Notes under the pieces: generated by a model
Databases searched by the model: none
What the model was told of the DNA's origin: nothing
What the model saw: the letters and a program-made list of their open reading frames with translations, nothing else
Shown here: in pieces, positions 7,779 through 14,917 of the stretch
How positions within the stretch are numbered: the first letter of the stretch is position 1
Layout of the letters: every line of letters begins with the position of its first letter
Program-made: the position numbers and the translations under genes
Assembly: GCF_014638355.1 (NCBI RefSeq)
Contig: NZ_BMFK01000001.1
Coordinates: forward strand, 1,689,160 to 1,753,159
Origin: Priestia taiwanensis
GTDB taxonomy: Bacteria > Bacillota > Bacilli > Bacillales > Bacillaceae_G
Length of the DNA: 64,000 bases
Direction: 5' to 3'

Positions 7779-8459
7779 ATGCAATGTTTACAGTGCAATA
7801 AAAAATATTGCCTGTCTTTTGTGCCGATTTTTCAACAGTTAAAAACCGAAGAAATAATGGAGCTGTCTCATATCGTGACACATAAGACATACAAAAAAGG
7901 AGAAGTCATTTTTTTAGCTGGTGATGTAAACAATCATTTATTTGTCGTCCATAAAGGCACCGTCAAAATAACGCATATATCCGAGGATGGCCGTGAACAA
8001 GTTGTCCGCATCATTCAAGCTGGAGACTTTTTTGGCGAGCTATCATTATTCCGCAGTAGTCCGTTAAACTCGAATGCTGAAGCCATCGAGTTGACCGAAG
8101 TTTGTATCCTGCAAGGGCACACCTTTAAAGATATTTTGACTAACATACCGAGCTTACAGTTCAACATGCTCAATCAGCTAAGCGAAAGGCTAGAAAAAGC
8201 AGAGTTTCAACTCAGCCAATTAAGTAACCAAGATGTCGGGCAACGCTTAGCTACATTCCTTCTGCAATGCAGCCAAAATAGCGGGAACGAAGCTTTCGAA
8301 CTGCCCATCAATAAAACAGATGCTGCATCCATGCTCGGCACATCAAGGGAAACACTTAGTCGAAAGCTTTCCTTTTTCCAAAGGAAAGGCTATATTACAG
8401 TATCAGCTCGACAAATACGCATTTGCAATCGGAATGCCTTGCAAGCTTTACTTTCCTGA
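7779..8459 (+). CDS. Crp/Fnr family regulator with FNR-like cysteine set
   Basis: 226 residues: cyclic-nucleotide-binding-like beta barrel (about 20-130), dimer helix and C-terminal HTH. The N-terminus carries Cys3, Cys6 and Cys11 (CLQCNKKYC). A fourth, Cys109 in EAIELTEVCIL, lies where E. coli FNR has its fourth cluster ligand. The recognition helix ETLSRKL carries the E..SR residues of FNR-type DNA reading. An oxygen-labile [4Fe-4S] sensor is therefore likely; B. subtilis Fnr instead uses C-terminal cysteines. AAAGGAGG supports the start. Its codon usage looks slightly more GC-rich than that of its neighbours. Targets unknown. Confidence 0.85.
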   Translation: MQCLQCNKKYCLSFVPIFQQLKTEEIMELSHIVTHKTYKKGEVIFLAGDVNNHLFVVHKGTVKITHISEDGREQVVRIIQAGDFFGELSLFRSSPLNSNAEAIELTEVCILQGHTFKDILTNIPSLQFNMLNQLSERLEKAEFQLSQLSNQDVGQRLATFLLQCSQNSGNEAFELPINKTDAASMLGTSRETLSRKLSFFQRKGYITVSARQIRICNRNALQALLS

Positions 8460-8471
8460 AAAAGACAAAAT

Positions 8472-9173
8472 TCATTTCCCTTTCTTAGCCACCATAATCA
8501 AGGCTGGGGCATTACAATCATATGCTTTAAAGGAAAAGTTCCCGTAAGCAGTTACGGCCTCAAATCCGCAAGCTTCCAACATTGGTCGCAATTGCATAAC
8601 GGTAGTCGGATACAACGGAATTGTATTCGTTTGTACACGTTCTTTTGTAGAAAGTGTTGTCGTGAACAACATATATTCGCCATCTCGTTCATACTGGCGT
8701 TCAAATGAAAAGTCATCTTTTTCAATAATCGGGAAGGAGAAATCTTTCTTATCGAAGTTTACAATTTGAAAAATAAAGACGCCTTCCGGTTGCAATCTTT
8801 CGAGCGTTTGGTGAAAAAAGGCGCGTATTTCCTCCACATCATGTAAGTGGGCAAGCGTATTACCAATACAATAAATGCCTTGGTATGTTTCATCTAGCGT
8901 ACCGAGTTGTTGCATCGTATTCGTTGTGACAACGATTGGAAGCTGATGAGATTGTGCTTTCATCTGAATTTGTTCTGCCATGCTTTCTTCTGGCTCCATC
9001 GATGTTATCTGGAATCCTTGCTGTGCAAGAGAAATAGCCATATTCCCTGTTCCGGCTCCTACATCCAACACAGAGGCACCTTCTTTGAAATGGGAGGCTA
9101 AAAAGGCTAACGTTTTTTCATTAGTAGGAAAAATATCATCATAATAAGGTGTTAATGTTTTGTAAAAAGACAT
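8472..9173 (-). CDS. Class I SAM-dependent methyltransferase
   Basis: 233 residues with motif I VLDVGAGTGNMAISLA (about 36-51), the acidic post-motif SMEPEESM and a C-terminal beta sheet typical of small-molecule or tRNA methyltransferases. Substrate unknown. It follows the SufT-like gene by 21 bp on the same strand and is probably cotranscribed with it. Confidence 0.8.
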   Translation of the reverse strand: MSFYKTLTPYYDDIFPTNEKTLAFLASHFKEGASVLDVGAGTGNMAISLAQQGFQITSMEPEESMAEQIQMKAQSHQLPIVVTTNTMQQLGTLDETYQGIYCIGNTLAHLHDVEEIRAFFHQTLERLQPEGVFIFQIVNFDKKDFSFPIIEKDDFSFERQYERDGEYMLFTTTLSTKERVQTNTIPLYPTTVMQLRPMLEACGFEAVTAYGNFSFKAYDCNAPALIMVAKKGK

Positions 9174-9194
9174 TGTCTTCCATTCTCCTTTCTA

Positions 9195-9512
9195 TTAAGC
9201 ATGCAGTCCGAGCGCCATCTTTGCCAACCTTGACATGTGACCTTTTGTCCATGCAGGCGTCCACACGATGTCCACATCAACTTCTTTCAACACAGGCACA
9301 TGAAGAAGCAACGTTTCTTTTACATCTGCAATAATATGACCGGCCATTGGACAGCCCATCGATGTCATCGTCATTATAACTTTCACATGATGGACCTTTA
9401 CGAATATCACATCATATATAAGCCCAAGATTCACAATGTCCACTCCAAGCTCCGGGTCAATCACACATTCTAATTCTTCTAAAATCTGTTCTTTCGTTAT
9501 TGTTTCCACCAT
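9195..9512 (-). CDS. MIP18/DUF59 family metal-sulfur cluster assembly protein (SufT/PaaD-like)
   Basis: 105 residues. It has the family core IDPELGVDIVNLGLIYDV and the conserved cysteine in TSMGCPMAGHI. Family members assist Fe-S cluster maturation or delivery. A GTG five codons earlier is possible, but AAAGGAAC sits just before the ATG at 9512, so I use that. It leads a two-gene unit with the methyltransferase. Confidence 0.85.
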   Translation of the reverse strand: MVETITKEQILEELECVIDPELGVDIVNLGLIYDVIFVKVHHVKVIMTMTSMGCPMAGHIIADVKETLLLHVPVLKEVDVDIVWTPAWTKGHMSRLAKMALGLHA

Positions 9513-9893
9513 AAAAGTTCCTTTCACTAAAGATTAGCTATAAAAAATATAAGGTTGAAAAGTTTGTCCCTAACACGACTATACAAGATTATTCATGCAA
9601 AAAATGTGACCGGGGACACACTTTGAAAGAGAAATAGGAGGCGGTAGAGCTAAACATTTTACAAGCTTATATACTTTCTTATCTTTAAATAGTTTAAAAA
9701 AAGAAGGATTTAGTCTATCATTCTCTAATTACTTTCATTCATTATCCTGATATTTTTATGATGAAAGCATCTAAAAGAAACAAACACTAAGAAAAAGACA
9801 TAAAAAAATGAACATATTATATATAAAATATGTTCACCCTTTTGATTTTACCGAATGTAAATCTACTCATCTAAATATAAGAACTGATTGCTT
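9513..9893. other. Intergenic region, about 380 bp
   Basis: I find no gene here. A hairpin at 9801-9836 terminates the CLC gene. An AGGAGG at about 9640 has no start codon behind it. Nothing else is recognisable. Confidence 0.5.
9801..9836 (-). terminator. Terminator of the CLC gene
   Basis: On the minus strand TGAACATATTTT pairs with its complement and is followed by a T-run. Confidence 0.7.
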
Positions 9894-11159
9894 CTATTTG
9901 TTCTGCCTAATCGGATAAATTGTATCATACTCCTTTGCACGTACAGCCTTTCGCTTACTCACACCAATTTGTTGCGATGTATAAATCCCCGTATGACCTG
10001 AGCATACATAACTAATGATACATACAAGGAAGAAGTATATCGCTGCTTCTGAACCAAATAACTCAATCCCCATAATAAAGCATGCAATTGGTGTACTTGT
10101 CGCGCTGCAAAATACGCCGATAAATCCAAGTGCCGCAAGAAACGGAATCGAGACGTCTAAATAGCTTCCTAACGTACTTCCAAGGGAAGAACCAATAACA
10201 AATAATGGTGTTACTTCCCCACCTTGATAACCCGCCCCTAACGTCAGTGCCGTAAAGAACAATTTCATTAAGAAAGCAAATGTCGCAACCGTCCCGTCAA
10301 ATGCCTGATCTATTAACGGAATGCCTAGCCCTGTGTAATCTCTTGTTCCAATAAGTAACGTTAACAGTACAAATAGAACACCACCGACAAAACTTCGCCA
10401 CACAGGATGTACAAACAACTTCACAAAGCCTCTCTTCATCCAATGCGTTAACCCACTGAACACCCTACTCGTTAAACCAAATAATATAGCTGCTAACACA
10501 ACTTTCATAACGAGTAACCAAGAGAACACCGGAACATCGCCAATGTCGTAAGGATGATGACCAACACCCCATGCTACCGTTACGATATTACCAATACACG
10601 CCGCAACGAAGCTTGGGAATAACGCTTCATGTCGAATCATTCCTATCGCTAATACTTCAAGTGCGAAAATCGTTCCCGCAAGTGGGGTTCCAAATACGGA
10701 TCCAAATCCACTACTAATTCCACAAATAAGGATAATTTTACGGTCTATCTTATCAAGCTTACATACTTTCGCAACCAACTCTGAAAATGCCCCACCCATT
10801 TGTACAGCCGTACCTTCTCGGCCAGCAGAACCACCAAATAAATGCGTGATAATTGTTCCACCTAATACAAGTGGTGCCATTCGAAATGGTACACTTTCTT
10901 CTTCCCCTTGTGCTTGTTCGATAATTAAATTGTTTCCTTTAGAGGCATTCTGTCCGTATTTCCAGTATGTATAACTAACAAGAGCTCCGCCAAATGGTAA
11001 TAAAAATAAAAGCCATGTATATGTATGTTGCATACTAGTTGCCCATTCGAGACTTACTAAGAAGAAAGCCGAAGCTGATCCAACAAGAATTCCGACAATA
11101 CTTGCTAACACTGTCCACTTTACAAGATATAGTATAAGTTCTACTCTCCTTTGATTCAT
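9894..11159 (-). CDS. CLC-family anion/proton antiporter, fluoride (CLC-F) type
   Basis: 421 residues with about ten hydrophobic helices. The gating glutamate is in GREGTAVQMGG. The first selectivity segment, GSGIP in chloride CLCs, reads GNNLI here. The third segment is GGEVTPLF instead of GIFAP. Loss of the GSGIP serine together with GREGT is the pattern of CLC-F fluoride/proton antiporters, so I infer fluoride export. No crcB-type fluoride riboswitch is visible in the 51-bp gap upstream. AGAGGAGG lies before the ATG. It is third in the sortase-RDD-CLC series. Confidence 0.8.
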   Translation of the reverse strand: MNQRRVELILYLVKWTVLASIVGILVGSASAFFLVSLEWATSMQHTYTWLLFLLPFGGALVSYTYWKYGQNASKGNNLIIEQAQGEEESVPFRMAPLVLGGTIITHLFGGSAGREGTAVQMGGAFSELVAKVCKLDKIDRKIILICGISSGFGSVFGTPLAGTIFALEVLAIGMIRHEALFPSFVAACIGNIVTVAWGVGHHPYDIGDVPVFSWLLVMKVVLAAILFGLTSRVFSGLTHWMKRGFVKLFVHPVWRSFVGGVLFVLLTLLIGTRDYTGLGIPLIDQAFDGTVATFAFLMKLFFTALTLGAGYQGGEVTPLFVIGSSLGSTLGSYLDVSIPFLAALGFIGVFCSATSTPIACFIMGIELFGSEAAIYFFLVCIISYVCSGHTGIYTSQQIGVSKRKAVRAKEYDTIYPIRQNK

Positions 11160-11177
11160 AGAAACCTCCTCTACGTA

Positions 11178-11208
11178 AGAAGCTAGCTCTACTTAAGAGC
11201 TAGCTTCT
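11178..11208 (-). terminator. Hairpin between RDD gene and CLC gene
   Basis: AGAAGCTAGCTCT at 11178-11190 is the exact complement of 11196-11208. No T-run follows on the minus strand, so it may be a weak terminator or an mRNA processing or stability hairpin. Confidence 0.5.
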
Positions 11209-11210
11209 CT

Positions 11211-11729
11211 CTATTTCTTATCGTACACAACTTTCGTCTTTGCGATTAAGTCATGAATCGCACGTTTGTCTTTTCGTAACCATACTAGGTAAATGTTCGC
11301 AATAGCTGGTATTCCTAAAAGTGCAATATTTAAACCGATGTTCCCAACAAAACGAATAATAATTGTTTGAAAATCTAGCTTTCCATCTGGATATTTCGCA
11401 ATACGAATGTTCAATATTTTCTTCCCAACAGTACGACCACGCCACACGAATGGAACAATAATGAAATACAGTGCTAATATACCGGTTGCAATAAGCAAAT
11501 CATATGTAGGATTACCAACTGACGCACCGAAGCGTCCAAGTAAGTCTTTATAATTACCTGTTACAGCGAAGACTGTCACCCCATATAGAATGGACAGAAT
11601 AAATAAATCGATAATCATCGCTCCAAAACGTACATACACAGGCGCTAGCGACGGATCTTTCTTCCTGCCAAACCATCCCTTCTTTTCTGGTTCTTGAACA
11701 GGTGCTTGTTCTTTTGCTTTCTTCTTCAT
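11211..11729 (-). CDS. RDD family membrane protein
   Basis: 172 residues. A soluble charged N-terminus (about 1-27) precedes three membrane helices. It shows the RDD-family signature at the first helix (RFGAMIIDLFIL) and the second motif VWRGRTVGKKILNIRI. RDD proteins are poorly understood; some act as Na+/H+ antiporters. It lies 21 bp after the sortase gene and is probably cotranscribed. Confidence 0.8.
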   Translation of the reverse strand: MKKKAKEQAPVQEPEKKGWFGRKKDPSLAPVYVRFGAMIIDLFILSILYGVTVFAVTGNYKDLLGRFGASVGNPTYDLLIATGILALYFIIVPFVWRGRTVGKKILNIRIAKYPDGKLDFQTIIIRFVGNIGLNIALLGIPAIANIYLVWLRKDKRAIHDLIAKTKVVYDKK

Positions 11730-11750
11730 GCTTCTTTTCCTACTTTCTGT

Positions 11751-12332
11751 CTATCTTGTTGTGTCCTTATCCACAGGATATGCGTACACGACATATCGAT
11801 CTGGTGCATCCCCAACGAAGCGGAACGGATAACACGTTGAAATATTCAATACTTCTTCTCCTTGGATGGAACCAATAATGGACGTATCATTCGCTGGGAC
11901 AATCTTTGAATCACGCATCTCATATGTAAATGTACCGTACGGAAGCTCTACAATGAACGTATCCCCAACCTCTAATTCTCCGAAACGACGAAATACAGTG
12001 TCTCGATGCCCTGAAAGCAAGATTTGCTCCTTATCTCCAGGAAATGCTGTTGTTGCAAAATGACCGACACCTTTCTTCAAGTCATTTTCATCTGTACCCT
12101 CTACAATTGGCAACTCTGCATCGATTTTTGGAATACGCAAAATACCAACTGTTTCATTTTGCTTCGGCTTGAAATCGGATCGTTCTTGCTTCGTTTCCGT
12201 CTTTACTAGTATTTCTTTTGCTTCTTGGAGTGATTCTTTCTCCGCTTGTTTCGTATTGAAATATTGCCAGCCACCTACCCCAAGCAACGAAATTCCCCCA
12301 ATCATTAACAATAAACCAAACCACTTTCTCAT
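11751..12332 (-). CDS. srtC: Class D sortase (SrtC-type transpeptidase)
   Basis: 193 residues with one N-terminal membrane anchor (about 5-24) and a sortase barrel. Catalytic His109 (SGHRD), Cys167 (STCYPF) and Arg179 (PDRY) are all present. Class D sortases of the B. anthracis SrtC type cleave LPNTA signals and act in sporulating cells. An LPNTA protein, the 5'-nucleotidase at 14918-16852, lies 2.6 kb away. A TATAAT-like -10 is visible upstream near 12370. The symbol follows B. anthracis usage and is moderately certain. Confidence 0.85.
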   Translation of the reverse strand: MRKWFGLLLMIGGISLLGVGGWQYFNTKQAEKESLQEAKEILVKTETKQERSDFKPKQNETVGILRIPKIDAELPIVEGTDENDLKKGVGHFATTAFPGDKEQILLSGHRDTVFRRFGELEVGDTFIVELPYGTFTYEMRDSKIVPANDTSIIGSIQGEEVLNISTCYPFRFVGDAPDRYVVYAYPVDKDTTR

Positions 12333-12394
12333 GATGTCCCTTAACTCCCCTCTTCCTACATTACCCCTATTATACCAAAAATACGTGTGTTTCT

Positions 12395-12979
12395 TTACTC
12401 TTCTTGTCGTAAAACCCCATAGAAGAACATATCCATGAATTCTTCCGCCACGGCAGTTGCTTGTTGAAGGTTTTCATCTGTTGTCATAAAGACATTTTGC
12501 ATGATACGAACGTATAAAATCAATGTTTCATCCTTGATGTTCGGACGAATACACCCTTCTTCTCTTCCTTGCTGTACTAACTCCATAAATAACGGATAAC
12601 CAACTTGTGACGCATATTCCCCCACATACAATTGAAACTCTGTATTCGCTTCATATATATGCTTAAATGTCGTCGGATTAAATAACGTTGTACTCTTTGC
12701 CTTCCATAAAATAAGTTCCCTCAACTTTTGATCGAACGTCTTCTCACTACGAAGCAAATGAGTGATTTCATCTAACCTCATGTTCATTAATCGCTTCAGT
12801 GCTGAAGCGACAAGCCCAACTTTGTTCCCATAATAATTATAAAGTGATACTTGCGATACCCCTGCCTGCCTCGCAATATCTGCAATTTTAATATTATTTA
12901 ATTCCTCTTTCAAAAAGGGCATTGTCGTCTCTTCAATATGCTTCTTCTTTTCGTTCGTCCTTCTTTCAAATCCGTTCAT
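12395..12979 (-). CDS. TetR family transcriptional regulator
   Basis: 194 residues with the TetR HTH at about 28-55 (IKIADIARQAGVSQVSLYNYYGNK) and an all-helical ligand domain. It is divergent from an ABC exporter, with two matching inverted repeats between them, so it very likely represses that exporter and itself. AGAGGTGA precedes the ATG. The ligand is unknown. Confidence 0.85.
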   Translation of the reverse strand: MNGFERRTNEKKKHIEETTMPFLKEELNNIKIADIARQAGVSQVSLYNYYGNKVGLVASALKRLMNMRLDEITHLLRSEKTFDQKLRELILWKAKSTTLFNPTTFKHIYEANTEFQLYVGEYASQVGYPLFMELVQQGREEGCIRPNIKDETLILYVRIMQNVFMTTDENLQQATAVAEEFMDMFFYGVLRQEE

Positions 12980-13009
12980 TCACTTCACCTCTCTTTTATC
13001 TTATCACAT

Positions 13010-13041
13010 TTTTGAAATATCTAATAAAAATCATTTCAAAA
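13010..13041. promoter_or_regulatory. TetR operator candidate, copy 1
   Basis: TTTTGAAAT and ATTTCAAAA are separated by 14 bp. The same arms and spacing recur at 13079-13110. Confidence 0.65.
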
Positions 13042-13078
13042 CCTATTTACAAACTTTTCTAAAAAGCGTAGGATAAAA

Positions 13079-13110
13079 TTATGAAATATCAGTTATATAA
13101 AATTTCAAAA
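13079..13110. promoter_or_regulatory. TetR operator candidate, copy 2
   Basis: TTATGAAAT and ATTTCAAAA are separated by 14 bp, just before the ribosome binding site of the ABC ATPase gene. Confidence 0.65.
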
Positions 13111-13123
13111 ACGAGGTGGAGAC

Positions 13124-14005
13124 ATGATTGAGTTAACAAATTTAACTCATATTTTCCAATCTTGAAGAGGAATTAAAGATGTAACGTTTTCCGTAAAAGA
13201 AGGGGACGTATTTGGCTTTATCGGACCAAACGGTGCTGGTAAATCGACGACGATGCGTCACTTACTCGGCTTCATGAAAGCACAAAGTGGGAAAGCGACA
13301 ATTAACAATCTTGATTGCTGGAGCGATGCAACAGCGATAAAGAACTATATCGGGTACTTACCCGGAGAAATTGCCTTTATTGAAGGCATGACTGGCAAGA
13401 GCTTTCTCCACATGCTTCAAGACTTACGAGGTGACGGGAATACCACTATTCAACAAAGGCTCGTTGAGCGATTCGAGTTCGATCCAACAACACCAATTCG
13501 TAAAATGTCAAAAGGAATGAAACAAAAAGTTGCTATCGTCGCAGCATTCATGCATGATCCTGCCATTTATATTTTAGATGAACCTACTTCTGGATTAGAT
13601 CCACTTATGCAACAACGATTCGTCGAACTTATTTTAGAAGAAAAAGAACGTGGGAAAACAATCTTAATGAGCTCGCATTACTTTCAAGAGATGGAACGCA
13701 CATGTGACCGCGCAGCGATGATTAAAGACGGCGAAATTATCATTACAAATGATATGGAAGCATTACGCAAAGAGCAGAAACAGCGTCTTCTCATTACCGT
13801 TCAAACAGAACATGATATGAATACACTTCTCACCTTACCTCATATCAAAAAAATAAATAAACAAACAGTTGAAATTACGGTTCAGAACAATATTAACGAT
13901 ATTCTAAAGCAATTAGCACATGTACATGTCACTTCCTTGCATATGGCGGAAACAGAGTTAGAAGAGCTATTTATGCATTACTATCAAAAGGAGGGAGTAA
14001 AATGA
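13124..14005 (+). pseudogene. ABC transporter ATPase, interrupted by a TGA at codon 14
   Basis: The natural start is the ATG at 13124 behind GAGGTGGAG. The frame reads MIELTNLTHIFQS, then TGA at 13163-13165, then RGIKDVTF and Walker A GPNGAGKSTT in the same frame to the stop at 14005 (293 codons). One base change (GGA to TGA) explains it. Internal starts such as 13253 lie after Walker A, so no functional ATPase can be made without readthrough. Walker B (IYILDEPTSGLDP) and the signature MSKGMKQK are intact. Either a recent inactivation, a sequencing error or rare readthrough. Confidence 0.8.
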
Positions 14006-14811
14006 GTTGGACATTATACAAAACGATGATGAAAAAAAATCGTGGTGGCATTATAGGCTATAGTGTCGGCACATCATTATTCCTGTTGATGATTGTTCAA
14101 ATATATCCGATGGTGTTGGAAAATGAAGAAGCAATGAATCAAATGTTAAAAGCATATCCAGAAGCATTGCTATCGGCATTTGGAATGAATGAGAATACAC
14201 TATCTGCACTGGAAGGATTTCTCTCGGTTCAATATTTCAGCTTAATGTTCTTAATTATCGTAGCAATCTTCACCATCTTAATGACAACAAAACTTATCGC
14301 TCGTTTAGTCGATACAGGTAGCATGGCTTATCTCCTCTCTGTCCCAACAAGCCGTGTAAAAATTATCACAACAATGATATTCGTTTTCTTAACGGGATTA
14401 GCATGTATCTTAGTAAGTAACTTTCTCGTTGGTTATTTCGGCGCATTCACATTAGAAAAAGGTGACTTAGATATAAATCGTTACTTCCAACTAAATGCCG
14501 GTGGCTTCCTCTTATTCTATGCAATCGGTGGATACAGCATCTTGTTCTCGGCTATTTGTAACGATGAGAAGCGAGCACTTGCTTTATCGGGTGGCATTAC
14601 ACTATTCTTCTATATGGCCAACTTCCTTGGGAACTTAAATGAATCATTTGATGTATTAAAGTCATTTTCGCTTTTCACATTATTCGATAGCGCAAGCATC
14701 GCTAGTGGAGAGAAAGATATTTGGATGCCAGCCTTGATTTTCTTCTTAATTGGGACAGCTTGCTACGGACTAGCAATTTATTTATTCAAGAGAAGGAATT
14801 TACCGTTATAG
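14002..14811 (+). CDS. ABC transporter permease
   Basis: 269 residues with about six membrane helices, of the ABC-2 type. Its ATG overlaps the ATPase stop (ATGA), so the two are translationally coupled and form one exporter under the neighbouring TetR regulator. The gene itself is intact, but its partner carries a nonsense codon. The substrate is probably a drug or other toxic compound; this is inferred from context only. Confidence 0.8.
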   Translation: MSWTLYKTMMKKNRGGIIGYSVGTSLFLLMIVQIYPMVLENEEAMNQMLKAYPEALLSAFGMNENTLSALEGFLSVQYFSLMFLIIVAIFTILMTTKLIARLVDTGSMAYLLSVPTSRVKIITTMIFVFLTGLACILVSNFLVGYFGAFTLEKGDLDINRYFQLNAGGFLLFYAIGGYSILFSAICNDEKRALALSGGITLFFYMANFLGNLNESFDVLKSFSLFTLFDSASIASGEKDIWMPALIFFLIGTACYGLAIYLFKRRNLPL

Positions 14812-14880
14812 ATAGTGGTTTTAAAAGCCACTCCTTTCTTTTACCGACTGCTTAACCTACTTATCAGTCACATTTCTAAC

Positions 14881-14914
14881 AAAAAAAGTTCTGCCATATG
14901 GCAGAACTTTTTTT
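14881..14914. terminator. Bidirectional terminator
   Basis: AAAAAAAGTTCTGCC and its exact complement flank ATAT between convergent genes. Confidence 0.9.
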
Positions 14915-14917
14915 CTG

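Noticed and set aside
9570..9640. A GTGACCGGGGACACACT-like stretch that resembles parts of some insertion sequences
   Set aside because: No inverted ends, no transposase fragment and no target duplication. A loosely similar GTGTCCC near 7515 is too short to matter.
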